Source: Pseudomonas arcuscaelestis
GTDB taxonomy: Bacteria > Pseudomonadota > Gammaproteobacteria > Pseudomonadales > Pseudomonadaceae
Assembly (NCBI RefSeq): GCF_016881005.1
Contig: NZ_JACOPV010000006.1
Location: 248,001 to 312,000 of the forward strand
Reading direction: 5' to 3'
DNA length: 64,000 bases
Below the pieces are notes generated by a model. That model was given only the letters and a program-made list of their open reading frames with translations. It was not told the origin of the DNA and searched no databases. Every line of letters starts with the position of its first letter. Position 1 is the first letter of the stretch. This document shows positions 11,088 through 20,702 of the stretch, one piece after another. Made by a program: the position numbers and the translations under genes.

Positions 11088-11379
11088 AGTGGTCTACGCC
11101 ACGGCCGAGCAGCAGTGGCTGCTGACGGTGGACGTTGCCCCCGGCACCACGTTGCGTGAAGCCGTGCGCTTGTCGGGTGTTGCCGAGCAGGTGCCGGGAC
11201 TGGATATAAACGCGTGCCCGCTCGGCATCTTCGGCAAGGTGGTCCGCGATGCTGATCAACAGGCGGTTGTGGCGGGTGATCGAATCGAACTGTACAGGCC
11301 CTTGCTGATCGACCCCAAGGAGGTGCGCAAGCAGCGGGCCGACAAGGTGGCAAGGGTGTTCAAGAAGGCCAAGCGCTGA
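11050..11379 (+). CDS. rnfH: RnfH-family ubiquitin-like protein
   Basis: A 109-residue small beta-grasp protein: LQVEVVYATAEQQWLLTVDV, GTTLREAVRLSG, GDRIELYRPLLIDPKEVRKQRA, then a basic tail (KVARVFKKAKR). The family (UPF0125) is usually next to ratA; its role is unknown. ATG 11050 lies inside the ratA coding region, 38 bases before its stop. A shorter start at TTG 11077 would reduce the overlap to 11 bases, so the first nine residues are uncertain. A strong terminator follows at once. Confidence 0.88.
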   Translation: MHSVSEPSNLQVEVVYATAEQQWLLTVDVAPGTTLREAVRLSGVAEQVPGLDINACPLGIFGKVVRDADQQAVVAGDRIELYRPLLIDPKEVRKQRADKVARVFKKAKR

Positions 11380-11386
11380 AACACAA

Positions 11387-11411
11387 AAAAGCCCGGAAGA
11401 TCCGGGCTTTT
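11387..11411. terminator. Bidirectional Rho-independent terminator between rnfH and bamE
   Basis: AAAAGCCCGGA / TCCGGGCTTTT stem with an AGA loop. A tract on one side and T tract on the other serve the convergent rnfH and bamE transcripts. Confidence 0.9.
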
Positions 11412-11428
11412 CTTTGCCTGCAATAGGG

Positions 11429-11965
11429 TTATTGCGGCGAGGTTTCGATCGGGGCTGGGGTCGGTACTGGAATCGCTTCGATAGTATCGACTTCGCGCTG
11501 GATCTTTTCTTCCAGGGAGCCTGGCTTGGCCGGGGTTTCCTCGGGTTGTTCTGTAGGCTCGGTGGTACCTGGCTGTGCTGGGCTGACACTGGTGTCGCCG
11601 CTGCCGCCGAGGATTTCCTGGTCGCGGCTGACGCCCGGCATGAAGTCGCCGGACAAGCTCACCAACTGATCACTTTCATTGAAGAAAATACTCATGCGTT
11701 CCTGCTGGCGTTGACCGCCGCCAGGCTGCAGGCTGTACAGGTAATCCCAACGATTGGTATGGAATGTATCCTGGATCAGGGGGTTGCCCATGATAAACCG
11801 TACTTGCCGACGGGTCATTCCGGGGCGTAATTGGTCTATCATGTCTTGCGTGACGACATTGCCCTGCTGGATGTCGATTTTGTAAACCCCGGGGAACGAG
11901 CAACCGGCGAGTGCGAGCAGTCCCACAAAGGTGAGGCTGGTTAGCAAGAGCTTGGTGTTTTGCAT
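11429..11965 (-). CDS. bamE: Outer-membrane assembly lipoprotein BamE (OmlA/SmpA)
   Basis: A 178-residue lipoprotein. A signal peptide ending in LALAGC gives lipidation at the cysteine near residue 22. The BamE fold follows: [37 protein letters not shown], and [14 protein letters not shown]. After about residue 110 there is a Pro/Thr/Glu-rich tail that is unstructured and longer than in E. coli BamE, as in other pseudomonads. It stabilises the BAM complex that inserts beta-barrel proteins. The start at 11965 follows from the signal peptide. Divergent from fur with only 97 bp between, so the two promoters must lie very close. Confidence 0.95.
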   Translation of the reverse strand: MQNTKLLLTSLTFVGLLALAGCSFPGVYKIDIQQGNVVTQDMIDQLRPGMTRRQVRFIMGNPLIQDTFHTNRWDYLYSLQPGGGQRQQERMSIFFNESDQLVSLSGDFMPGVSRDQEILGGSGDTSVSPAQPGTTEPTEQPEETPAKPGSLEEKIQREVDTIEAIPVPTPAPIETSPQ

Positions 11966-12062
11966 CGGTGGGCGACTTCCACTATCTTGGCTGGACAACG
12001 TAAACCCCGATCATACCCGTATTCAGAGAAGCTGCGAAGCAGCATCGGCGAGAAAGCTGACC

Positions 12063-12467
12063 ATGGTTGAAAATAGCGAACTGCGCAAAGCCGGTCTCAA
12101 GGTGACACTGCCTCGAGTTAAAATTCTACAGATGCTCGACTCTACCGAGCAGCGTCACATGAGTGCTGAGGATGTCTACAAGGCGCTGATGGAGGCGGGC
12201 GAGGATGTCGGTCTGGCCACGGTTTACCGTGTTCTGACCCAGTTCGAAGCCGCTGGCCTGGTCGTGCGCCACAACTTCGACGGCGGTCATGCCGTGTTCG
12301 AGCTAGCCGACGGTGGCCACCACGACCATATGGTCAACGTGGAATCTGGCGAGGTTATCGAGTTCTTCGATAGCGAAATCGAAAAGCGCCAGAAAGAAAT
12401 CGTCGCCGAGCATGGCTTCGAACTGGTTGACCATAATCTGGTCCTGTACGTGCGCAAGAAAAGATAA
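12063..12467 (+). CDS. fur: Ferric uptake regulator Fur
   Basis: A 134-residue regulator of standard Pseudomonas length: winged helix MSAEDVYKALMEAGEDVGLATVYRVLTQFEAAGLV (about 34-68), then HNFDGGHAVFELADGGHHDH and ESGEVIEFFDSEIEKRQ, which carry the metal-binding His/Glu residues. It lacks the CxxC zinc pairs of E. coli Fur, as Pseudomonas Fur does. It represses iron-uptake genes when Fe2+ is bound. Start at 12063 matches the conserved MVENSELRKAG. Followed by a terminator. Confidence 0.97.
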   Translation: MVENSELRKAGLKVTLPRVKILQMLDSTEQRHMSAEDVYKALMEAGEDVGLATVYRVLTQFEAAGLVVRHNFDGGHAVFELADGGHHDHMVNVESGEVIEFFDSEIEKRQKEIVAEHGFELVDHNLVLYVRKKR

Positions 12468-12493
12468 GTAACACTTCTTGCCGTACAGCATCG

Positions 12494-12520
12494 AAGGCGA
12501 CCCAAGGGTCGCCTTTGTGC
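12494..12520 (+). terminator. Rho-independent terminator of fur
   Basis: AAGGCGACCC / GGGTCGCCTT stem with a short loop, then TTTGTGCTTT, 27 bases after the fur stop. Confidence 0.8.
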
Positions 12521-12529
12521 TTTCTGCGC

Positions 12530-14203
12530 TCAGGCTTTGCTGGTGACCACCATTTTGCGAGCGTGAGCCAGAGATTCCTTTGTCAGATCGATGCCGCCGA
12601 GCATTCGGGCGACCTCTTCTATGCGCTCACGTTTGCCCAGGCTGGCCACGGCCGTGTGAGTGGCTTCGCTGTTGCGCACTTTATGCACAAACAGGTGGTG
12701 GTGGCCTTGAGCGGCGACCTGCGGCAGGTGCGTTACCGTCAGCACTTGGCCGCGCTCACCCAGGCGTCGCAGCAGTTGCCCGACGATTTCGGCGGTTGGG
12801 CCACCGATACCCACGTCGACTTCGTCGAATACCAGCGTCGGAATGCGCGAGGTTTGCGCGGTAATAACCTGGATGGCCAGGCTGATCCGTGACAATTCAC
12901 CCCCGGAGACAACCTTGGCCAGGCCTTTGAGGGGTTGGCCGGGGTTGGCGCTGACCAGCAGCTCGACCTGCTCCAGGCCATGTGGCGACAGTTCATCGCC
13001 CGCATTTACATGCAATTCGATGCGGAAACGGCCGCCGGGCATGCCCAGGCGCTGAATCTCCTGCTCGACCGCGGCGGACAATTGACCGGCAGCCTGACCG
13101 CGCAGGGCGCTGAGCTCGCTGGCCTTGTCCTGATAGTGGCGCGCAAAAGCGGCCAGTTCTTCGCCCAGGCGCTCGATCGATTCGTCGCTGGCATTGAGGC
13201 CTTCAAGCTCTTCCATCAATTGTTGCTGAAGGGTGGCCAGTTCGGTGGGGTGCACGCGGTGCTTGCGGGCAAGGGTATAGATGCTGTCGAGCCGCTCTTC
13301 GAGCTGTTGCAGGCGCGCGGGGTCGGCGTCGAAGTGATCAAGAAAGCGATTGAGCTCGCCGACCGCTTCTTCGACTTGAATTTGGGCGCTGGCAATCATA
13401 TTGGCAGCCTCGCCGAGCGCCTTCGGTGCATTTTGCACCGCGGTCAGGCGGTTGAGGCTGGCGGTCAGGGCGCTGAGCACATTGCCTGAGTCGTTCTCGC
13501 TGCAGTGGTCGATCACCTGGCGGCAAATGCCGAATAGCGCCTCGGCATTGGTCAGGTTCTTGTGTTCCTGCTCCAGTTGCTCCAGTTCATTCTCGCCCAG
13601 GCCGAGGTTGTCGAGCTCTTCGAGCTGGTAGCTGAGCAACTGCTGCTGTGCTCGTTGCTCGTCACCGGAGTTGGACAGTCGCTCCAGCTCCTGGCGAGTT
13701 TGCCGCCAGCGTTGGGCTGCCAGCTGTACCTGGCGGGCGAGGTCGGTAGCGCCTGCGTATTCGTCCAGCAGGCGGCGATGGGTGTCGGCCTTGAGCAGCG
13801 ACTGGTGCTCGTGCTGGCTGTGGATATCGATCAGCAGCTCGCCGAGGGCCTTGAGGTCGCCGAGCGGGCAGGGCGTGCCATTGATGTAGCCACGGCTGCG
13901 ACCTTCGGCAGTGATTACCCGGCGCAGGATGCACGGGCCATCGTGGTCGAGGTCGCGTTCGGCCAGCCACGTGCGGGCTTCGGGGATATCGATGAGGTCG
14001 AAGGTGGCCAGGATGTCAGCCTTGTCGGCGCCGGGGCGCACCACGCCGCTGTCGGCGCGATCACCCAGGGTCAGGCCCAGGGCATCGAGCATGATCGATT
14101 TGCCGGCCCCGGTTTCACCGGTAATGACGCTCATCCCGCGCGCGAGTTCGAGGTCAAGGTGTTCGACGATGGCGTAGTTGTGTACGGACAGGTGCACCAG
14201 CAT
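12530..14203 (-). CDS. recN: DNA repair protein RecN
   Basis: A 557-residue SMC-like ATPase. Walker A GETGAGKS near residue 29 follows MLVHLSVHNYAIVEHLDLELA; a long coiled-coil centre spans about 150-370. The signature and Walker B region at the C-terminus reads VVSGGELSRISLAIQV, PTLVFDEVDVGIGG, LTVTHLPQVAAQGHHHLFV. RecN tethers broken DNA ends during double-strand break repair. A textbook LexA box at 14228-14243 indicates SOS control. Divergent from grpE; convergent with fur. Confidence 0.97.
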   Translation of the reverse strand: MLVHLSVHNYAIVEHLDLELARGMSVITGETGAGKSIMLDALGLTLGDRADSGVVRPGADKADILATFDLIDIPEARTWLAERDLDHDGPCILRRVITAEGRSRGYINGTPCPLGDLKALGELLIDIHSQHEHQSLLKADTHRRLLDEYAGATDLARQVQLAAQRWRQTRQELERLSNSGDEQRAQQQLLSYQLEELDNLGLGENELEQLEQEHKNLTNAEALFGICRQVIDHCSENDSGNVLSALTASLNRLTAVQNAPKALGEAANMIASAQIQVEEAVGELNRFLDHFDADPARLQQLEERLDSIYTLARKHRVHPTELATLQQQLMEELEGLNASDESIERLGEELAAFARHYQDKASELSALRGQAAGQLSAAVEQEIQRLGMPGGRFRIELHVNAGDELSPHGLEQVELLVSANPGQPLKGLAKVVSGGELSRISLAIQVITAQTSRIPTLVFDEVDVGIGGPTAEIVGQLLRRLGERGQVLTVTHLPQVAAQGHHHLFVHKVRNSEATHTAVASLGKRERIEEVARMLGGIDLTKESLAHARKMVVTSKA

Positions 14204-14227
14204 TGGGGCGGCTCCCAGGCGTTAAGT

Positions 14228-14243
14228 CTGGTTATTTATACAG
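14228..14243 (-). promoter_or_regulatory. LexA (SOS) box of recN
   Basis: The minus strand reads CTGTATAAATAACCAG, matching the consensus CTG-N10-CAG with an A/T-rich centre, 25-40 bases before the recN ATG. Confidence 0.88.
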
Positions 14244-14352
14244 TGTTTTTAAATCCGCTGACAATGGTTGTGCTTAGTTCGATTTGGTTATCAGGGGGGC
14301 GTTCTGATTGCGATGGGTTATGAACGAATCTACCCGCTCCTGCATGGCAGCC

Positions 14353-14380
14353 CTTGAACCTGGGTTTTACGACCCCATAT
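14353..14380 (+). promoter_or_regulatory. Sigma-32 heat-shock promoter of grpE
   Basis: CTTGAAC, a 13-base spacer, then CCCCATAT: almost the exact RpoH consensus (CTTGAAA / CCCCATNT), 55 bases before the grpE start. Confidence 0.9.
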
Positions 14381-14434
14381 AGCCGGCAGAAGCGCGAGTT
14401 GAGCTCGCTGACACTATTCGAGAGGAGAGATTTT

Positions 14435-14989
14435 ATGGCTGACGAACAGCTGGATGAACAGAATCTGAACGCCGAAGATGCAGGCGCACAAGAGCTGAGC
14501 GCCCGTGTGCAGGTGCTCGAAGAGCAGCTGGCGGCGGCCCAGGATCAATCCCTGCGCACCACTGCCGACCTGCAGAACGTGCGTCGTCGTGCCGAGCAGG
14601 ACGTCGAGAAAGCGCACAAATTTGCACTGGAAAAATTCGCCGGTGACCTGTTGCCGGTCATCGACAGCCTCGAGCGCGGTCTGGAACTGTCCAGCCCTGA
14701 CGACGAAAGCATTCGCCCGATGCGCGAAGGCATTGAGCTGACCCTGAAAATGTTCCACGACACGCTCAAGCGCTACAACCTTGAGGCTATTGACCCGCAC
14801 GGCGAACCGTTCAACGCCGAGCAGCACCAGGCCATGGCCATGCAAGAAAGCGCCGAGGTCGAGCCAAACAGTGTGCTCAAGGTGTTCCAGAAGGGCTACC
14901 AGCTCAACGGTCGCCTGCTGCGCCCGGCCATGGTTGTGGTCAGCAAGGCACCGGCAGCGGTTTCGCCGTCGATTGACGAGCAGGCTTGA
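14435..14989 (+). CDS. grpE: Nucleotide exchange factor GrpE
   Basis: A 184-residue protein: acidic N-terminus, long coiled coil (about 30-90, [35 protein letters not shown]), then the small beta domain with the GrpE signature ([36 protein letters not shown]). It releases ADP from DnaK. The start at 14435 has a strong AGAGGAGAG site. First gene of the grpE-dnaK-dnaJ series behind a sigma-32 promoter; 101 bases before dnaK. Confidence 0.97.
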   Translation: MADEQLDEQNLNAEDAGAQELSARVQVLEEQLAAAQDQSLRTTADLQNVRRRAEQDVEKAHKFALEKFAGDLLPVIDSLERGLELSSPDDESIRPMREGIELTLKMFHDTLKRYNLEAIDPHGEPFNAEQHQAMAMQESAEVEPNSVLKVFQKGYQLNGRLLRPAMVVVSKAPAAVSPSIDEQA

Positions 14990-15090
14990 AATCGTTTCGA
15001 GCGCCCCCATTTAGGTGTCAAGCATTCAAGTATTACCGCAGGTAGCCACCACTGCTGCGGCAACAAAATTCAAGTTTCGGGAGAGTTAAC

Positions 15091-17007
15091 ATGGGCAAAA
15101 TTATCGGTATCGACCTGGGGACCACCAACTCCTGTGTCTCCATTCTGGAAAACGGCAACGTAAAGGTTATCGAGAACGCTGAAGGCGCTCGTACCACGCC
15201 GTCGATCATCGCTTACGCCAACGATGGCGAGATTCTGGTTGGTCAGTCGGCCAAGCGTCAGGCTGTTACCAACCCGCACAACACTCTGTACGCAGTAAAG
15301 CGTCTGATCGGTCGTCGTTTTGACGAAGATGTCGTGCAGAAAGACATCCAGATGGTTCCGTACAAAATCGTCAAGGCTGACAACAACGACGCGTGGGTTG
15401 AAGTAAACGGCCAGAAAATGGCACCGCCACAAATTTCGGCTGAAATCTTGAAAAAGATGAAGAAAACCGCCGAAGACTACCTGGGCGAGCCTGTTACCGA
15501 AGCGGTCATCACCGTTCCGGCCTACTTCAACGACAGCCAGCGTCAGGCTACCAAGGATGCCGGTCGCATCGCGGGTCTGGACGTAAAACGTATCATCAAC
15601 GAGCCAACCGCAGCTGCTCTGGCTTACGGTATGGACAAGGCTAAAGGCGATCACACCGTGATCGTTTACGACCTGGGTGGCGGTACCTTCGACGTTTCGG
15701 TTATCGAAATCGCCGAAGTCGATGGCGAGCACCAGTTCGAAGTATTGGCCACCAACGGTGACACGTTCCTCGGTGGTGAAGACTTCGACATTCGCCTGAT
15801 CGACTACCTCGTCGACGAGTTCAAGAAAGAAAGCGGCATGAACCTCAAAGGTGACCCGCTGGCAATGCAGCGCCTGAAAGAAGCTGCCGAAAAAGCCAAG
15901 ATCGAGCTGTCTTCGAGCCAGCAGACCGACGTCAACCTGCCGTACATCACTGCAGATGCCACCGGTCCTAAGCACCTGAACGTGAAGATCTCCCGCGCCA
16001 AGCTGGAGTCGCTGGTAGAAGATCTGGTTCAGCGCACTATCGAGCCTTGCCGCATCGCCATGAAAGATGCCGGTATCGACGTCAGCAAGATCGACGACGT
16101 TATCCTGGTTGGCGGTCAGACTCGTATGCCGCTGGTGCAGAAAGCTGTAACCGATTTCTTCGGTAAAGAAGCACGTAAAGACGTCAACCCTGACGAAGCT
16201 GTTGCCATGGGTGCTGCAATCCAGGGTGCGGTATTGGCCGGTGACGTGAAAGACGTGCTGCTGCTGGACGTCAGCCCGCTGACCCTGGGTATCGAAACCA
16301 TGGGTGGCGTGATGACCGCGCTGATCGAGAAGAACACCACTATCCCGACCAAAAAGTCGCAAGTGTTCTCGACTGCCGATGACAACCAGAGCGCTGTGAC
16401 CATTCACGTGCTGCAAGGTGAGCGTAAACAGGCTGCGCAGAACAAGTCCCTGGGCAAGTTCGACCTGGCCGAGATTCCACCAGCACCACGTGGCGTGCCA
16501 CAGATCGAAGTAACCTTCGACATCGACGCCAACGGCATCTTGCACGTAGGCGCCAAAGACAAGGCTACTGGCAAGACTCAGTCGATCGTGATCAAGGCCA
16601 ACTCGGGTCTGTCTGACGAAGAAATTCAACAGATGATCCGCGACGCCGAAGCGAACTCGGAAGAAGACCGCAAGTTCGAAGAGCTGGCCGCTGCCCGTAA
16701 CCAGGGTGATGCACTGGTTCACTCGACTCGCAAAATGGTCGCTGACGCCGGTGACAAGGTCACTGCCGAAGAGAAAACTGCAATCGAAGCTGCAGTAGTT
16801 GCCCTGGAAGCCGCCATCAAAGGCGACGACAAGGCTGCTATCGATGCCAAGGTTGAAGAGCTGTCGAAAGTGTCGGCTCCAGTTGCTCAGAAAATGTACG
16901 CCGAGCAGCAGGCCGAACAGCCACAAGCTGGCGCGCAGCAGGCTGAAGAACCTAAGCACGACGACGTCGTCGATGCCGAGTTCGAAGAAGTCAAAGACAA
17001 CAAGTAA
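15091..17007 (+). CDS. dnaK: Chaperone DnaK (Hsp70)
   Basis: A 638-residue Hsp70. ATPase domain (1-385): [64 protein letters not shown]. Interdomain linker [15 protein letters not shown], then the substrate-binding domain and a Gln/Glu-rich C-terminal tail ending EFEEVKDNK. It folds and disaggregates proteins with DnaJ and GrpE. GGGAGAG precedes the ATG. It also restrains sigma-32 (family knowledge). Its very biased codons leave long open frames on the other strand, which are not genes. Confidence 0.99.
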   Translation: MGKIIGIDLGTTNSCVSILENGNVKVIENAEGARTTPSIIAYANDGEILVGQSAKRQAVTNPHNTLYAVKRLIGRRFDEDVVQKDIQMVPYKIVKADNNDAWVEVNGQKMAPPQISAEILKKMKKTAEDYLGEPVTEAVITVPAYFNDSQRQATKDAGRIAGLDVKRIINEPTAAALAYGMDKAKGDHTVIVYDLGGGTFDVSVIEIAEVDGEHQFEVLATNGDTFLGGEDFDIRLIDYLVDEFKKESGMNLKGDPLAMQRLKEAAEKAKIELSSSQQTDVNLPYITADATGPKHLNVKISRAKLESLVEDLVQRTIEPCRIAMKDAGIDVSKIDDVILVGGQTRMPLVQKAVTDFFGKEARKDVNPDEAVAMGAAIQGAVLAGDVKDVLLLDVSPLTLGIETMGGVMTALIEKNTTIPTKKSQVFSTADDNQSAVTIHVLQGERKQAAQNKSLGKFDLAEIPPAPRGVPQIEVTFDIDANGILHVGAKDKATGKTQSIVIKANSGLSDEEIQQMIRDAEANSEEDRKFEELAAARNQGDALVHSTRKMVADAGDKVTAEEKTAIEAAVVALEAAIKGDDKAAIDAKVEELSKVSAPVAQKMYAEQQAEQPQAGAQQAEEPKHDDVVDAEFEEVKDNK

Positions 17008-17061
17008 TTACTACAGGTTGTCGGCCGGTTGACTGCTTTGTAGTGGTTGGCTGGTAGGATG

Positions 17062-17092
17062 TCGCCGCGCGGGGGCTTGCTCCCGCGTTGGC
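17062..17092. repeat. REP-like inverted repeat between dnaK and dnaJ
   Basis: GCGGGGGCTTGCTCCCGC at 17069-17086 is a shortened, imperfect relative of the REP elements at 8555 and 19221. It lies in the unusually long 210-bp dnaK-dnaJ gap and could reduce or separate dnaJ expression. Confidence 0.6.
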
Positions 17093-17217
17093 GTGTCTGG
17101 AATACCCGAATTTTTACAGCATCTGTCAGGCCTCCTGGAGGTAGACGAGGCGGGTGCTGGCGGCACGGCGCGAAATGCGCAGAGGTTTGCCGAACGTCCT
17201 CAAGAGTGAAAAGACTT

Positions 17218-18342
17218 ATGGCAAAGCGTGACTATTACGAAGTTCTGGGAGTTGAACGCGGCTCCAGTGAAGCGGACCTGAAAAAGGCCTATCGCCGCTT
17301 GGCGATGAAGCATCACCCGGACCGTAATCCTGATGACAAAGAGTCGGAAGAGAAATTCAAGGAGGCCAACGAGGCCTATGAAGTTCTTTCCGATGCCAGT
17401 AAGCGCGCAGCGTATGACCAGTACGGTCATGCCGGTGTCGACCCGAGCATGGGCGGTGGCGGTGCCGGATTTGGCGGCGCGAACTTCTCCGACATTTTCG
17501 GTGACGTGTTCAGCGATTTCTTTGGTGGCGGCCGTGGCGGCTCGCGTGGCGGCGCCCAGCGTGGCAGCGACCTGCGGTATACGCTGGAACTGAACCTCGA
17601 AGAGGCTGTGCGCGGTACCACGGTCAATATTCGCGTGCCGACACTGGTCAACTGTGAGCCGTGTGATGGTTCCGGTGCCAAGAAAGGCTCTTCGCCTTCA
17701 ACCTGTCCGACCTGTGGTGGTATTGGCCAGGTGCGCATGCAGCAGGGCTTTTTCTCGGTGCAGCAAACCTGCCCGCGTTGCCATGGCCAGGGCAAGATCA
17801 TTACCGATCCTTGCAACGCCTGCCACGGCGAAGGTCGTATCGAAGAGTACAAGACCCTTTCGGTCAAGGTCCCGGCTGGCGTCGATACTGGCGACCGTAT
17901 CCGTCTTTCCGGCGAAGGCGAGGCGGGTTCCCATGGTGGCCCGACTGGCGATCTTTACGTTGTGATCAACGTGCGTGAGCACGATATCTTCCAACGTGAT
18001 GGCAAGCATCTGTATTGCGAAGTGCCGATCAGCTACACCGATGCTGCACTGGGTGGCGAGCTGGAAGTGCCGACGCTCGATGGTCGGGTCAAGCTGAAGA
18101 TCCCGGAAGGCACGCAAACCGGTAAGCAGTTCCGTTTGCGTGGCAAGGGTGTAGCACCGGTTCGTGGTGGTGGTGCGGGTGACCTGATGTGCCGTGTTGC
18201 GGTCGAAACGCCGGTCAATCTCAGTCGCCGTCAACGCGAACTGCTTGAAGAACTGCGCGACTCGCTGGAAGGTGACAGTTCCCACTCGCCCAAGGCCAGC
18301 GGCTGGTTCGAAGGTGTAAAGCGCTTCTTCGGCGACTTGTAA
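17218..18342 (+). CDS. dnaJ: Co-chaperone DnaJ (Hsp40)
   Basis: A 374-residue type I Hsp40: J domain (1-70) with the HPD triad in KHHPDRNP, a Gly/Phe-rich stretch (about 75-110), and four zinc-binding CxxCxGxG repeats ([32 protein letters not shown]). The C-terminal substrate-binding domains follow. It stimulates DnaK ATPase and hands over clients. The start at 17218 gives the conserved [12 protein letters not shown]. Separated from dnaK by a REP-containing gap and 13 bases from dapB. Confidence 0.98.
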   Translation: MAKRDYYEVLGVERGSSEADLKKAYRRLAMKHHPDRNPDDKESEEKFKEANEAYEVLSDASKRAAYDQYGHAGVDPSMGGGGAGFGGANFSDIFGDVFSDFFGGGRGGSRGGAQRGSDLRYTLELNLEEAVRGTTVNIRVPTLVNCEPCDGSGAKKGSSPSTCPTCGGIGQVRMQQGFFSVQQTCPRCHGQGKIITDPCNACHGEGRIEEYKTLSVKVPAGVDTGDRIRLSGEGEAGSHGGPTGDLYVVINVREHDIFQRDGKHLYCEVPISYTDAALGGELEVPTLDGRVKLKIPEGTQTGKQFRLRGKGVAPVRGGGAGDLMCRVAVETPVNLSRRQRELLEELRDSLEGDSSHSPKASGWFEGVKRFFGDL

Positions 18343-18352
18343 GAAGGAATAG

Positions 18353-19159
<807 letters not shown>

Positions 19160-19220
19160 TAGCCCCGCCCCTCCCTGTGGGGTGGTTTTGCCCCCGTGAT
19201 TGCGACCGTCCAGTTACGTC

Positions 19221-19249
19221 GCGTCGCGGGGCAAGCCCGCTCCTACAGG
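19221..19249. repeat. REP element
   Basis: GCGTCGCGGGGCAAGCCCGC followed by TCCTACAGG is a canonical single P. putida-type REP copy between dapB and the carA leader. Confidence 0.75.
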
Positions 19250-19312
19250 TGTCTTGAAGTCCTGCTGTCGCATTCTTGCGCGTTTCAGGCACATCAGTGG
19301 TAGACCAAAAAA

Positions 19313-19414
19313 GCGCTTTTCTGTAAGCTACAGCTTTAGTGTGTCCACTAAAAGCGCGCAGATAATTCGACGAAGAAAGCGGGGTGACGTGTCTATACGT
19401 CATTCCGCTTTTTT
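19313..19414 (+). promoter_or_regulatory. carA leader with Rho-independent terminator (attenuator)
   Basis: A 15-bp hairpin (arms 19376-19390 and 19397-19411, two G·U pairs, six-base loop) followed by TTT lies 46 bases before the carA start codon, so transcripts must read through a terminator to reach carA. Upstream, GCGCTTTT (19313-19320) can pair with AAAAGCGC (19350-19357) around a nested hairpin TTTAGTG/CACTAAA. A frame from GTG 19341 contains codons Arg-Arg-Arg-Lys-Arg at 19368-19382, entering the terminator's 5' arm, and ends in TGA overlapping the carA start. A weak promoter TAGACC-N17-TAAGCT precedes it. Pyrimidine- or arginine-responsive attenuation is the inferred role. Confidence 0.7.
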
Positions 19415-19459
19415 GCAACCTGCGATCGCCCCTTCAGGCTTTATTTTTGGGAGGTCTTC

Positions 19460-20596
19460 TTGACTAAGCCAGCCATACTCGCCCTTGCCGATGGCAGCAT
19501 TTTTCGCGGTGAGGCTATTGGAGCCGACGGTCAGACCGTTGGTGAGGTGGTGTTTAACACCGCAATGACCGGCTATCAGGAAATCCTGACTGACCCTTCG
19601 TATTCCCAACAGATCGTTACCCTGACCTATCCGCACATCGGTAATACCGGCACTACGCCGGAAGATGCCGAGTCCGATCGGGTCTGGTCGGCTGGTCTGG
19701 TCATCCGTGACCTGCCGCTGATTGCCAGCAACTGGCGTAACACCCTGTCGCTGTCTGACTACCTCAAGGCCAACAATGTTGTCGCCATTGCCGGTATCGA
19801 CACGCGTCGCCTGACCCGCATCCTGCGTGAGAAGGGCGCGCAGAATGGCTGCATCCTGGCCGGCGACAACATCACTGAAGAGGCGGCGATCGCCGCTGCT
19901 CGTGGCTTCCCGGGCCTCAAGGGCATGGACCTGGCCAAAGTTGTCAGCACCAAGTCCAGCTACGAATGGCGCTCCAGCGTCTGGGAGCTGAAAACCGACA
20001 GCCACGCGACCATCGACGCTGCCGATCTGCCTTACCACGTGGTTGCCTACGACTACGGCGTCAAGCTGAACATCTTGCGCATGCTGGTTGCCCGCGGTTG
20101 CCGCCTGACCGTCGTGCCGGCGCAAACCCCGGCCAGCGAAGTATTGGCGCTCAACCCGGATGGCGTGTTCCTGTCCAACGGCCCTGGTGATCCGGAGCCA
20201 TGCGACTACGCCATCCAGGCGATCAAAGAGATTCTGGAAACCGAGATCCCGGTTTTCGGTATCTGCCTGGGCCACCAACTGCTGGCTCTGGCTTCCGGCG
20301 CCAAGACCATGAAGATGGGCCACGGTCACCACGGTGCCAACCACCCAGTCCAGGACCTGGACACCGGTGTGGTCATGATCACCAGCCAGAACCACGGTTT
20401 TGCCGTCGACGAAGCAACCCTGCCGGCCAACGTTCGCCCAATTCACAAGTCGCTGTTCGACGGTACCCTGCAAGGTATCGAGCGCACCGACAAGAGCGCG
20501 TTCAGCTTCCAGGGTCACCCTGAAGCAAGCCCAGGCCCGACCGACGTCGCGCCACTGTTCGACCGTTTCATCGATGCCATGGCCAAGCGCCGCTGA
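19460..20596 (+). CDS. carA: Carbamoyl-phosphate synthase small subunit (glutaminase)
   Basis: A 378-residue protein: CPSase_sm_chain domain (1-150, [33 protein letters not shown]), then class I glutamine amidotransferase with nucleophile in [13 protein letters not shown] (Cys near 269) and catalytic His-Glu in [12 protein letters not shown]. It supplies ammonia from glutamine to CarB for arginine and pyrimidine synthesis. The start is TTG at 19460, with GGGAGG five bases before; no ATG fits the conserved [12 protein letters not shown]. The TTG overlaps the stop of a leader frame (TTGA), so coupling is possible. Confidence 0.98.
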   Translation: MTKPAILALADGSIFRGEAIGADGQTVGEVVFNTAMTGYQEILTDPSYSQQIVTLTYPHIGNTGTTPEDAESDRVWSAGLVIRDLPLIASNWRNTLSLSDYLKANNVVAIAGIDTRRLTRILREKGAQNGCILAGDNITEEAAIAAARGFPGLKGMDLAKVVSTKSSYEWRSSVWELKTDSHATIDAADLPYHVVAYDYGVKLNILRMLVARGCRLTVVPAQTPASEVLALNPDGVFLSNGPGDPEPCDYAIQAIKEILETEIPVFGICLGHQLLALASGAKTMKMGHGHHGANHPVQDLDTGVVMITSQNHGFAVDEATLPANVRPIHKSLFDGTLQGIERTDKSAFSFQGHPEASPGPTDVAPLFDRFIDAMAKRR

Positions 20597-20624
20597 GCAT
20601 CTGGCGAGAAGGCCCTGGACCGGT

Positions 20625-20672
20625 GCAAGCCGCGTTCAGGCGCCGCCCCCAAGATTGTTCAATGCGGCTTGC
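20625..20672 (+). promoter_or_regulatory. Stem between carA and carB
   Basis: GCAAGCCGC (20625-20633) pairs with GCGGCTTGC (20664-20672) in the 106-bp gap. There is no T run, so it is more likely an mRNA structure than a terminator. Confidence 0.35.
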
Positions 20673-20702
20673 CGACTGACCTGCGGAATTGAGTGACAAC
20701 CC

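Noticed and set aside
15070..16959. A 629-codon frame antisense to dnaK
   Set aside because: Well known artefact of the biased codons of dnaK genes; no ribosome site and no plausible protein features.
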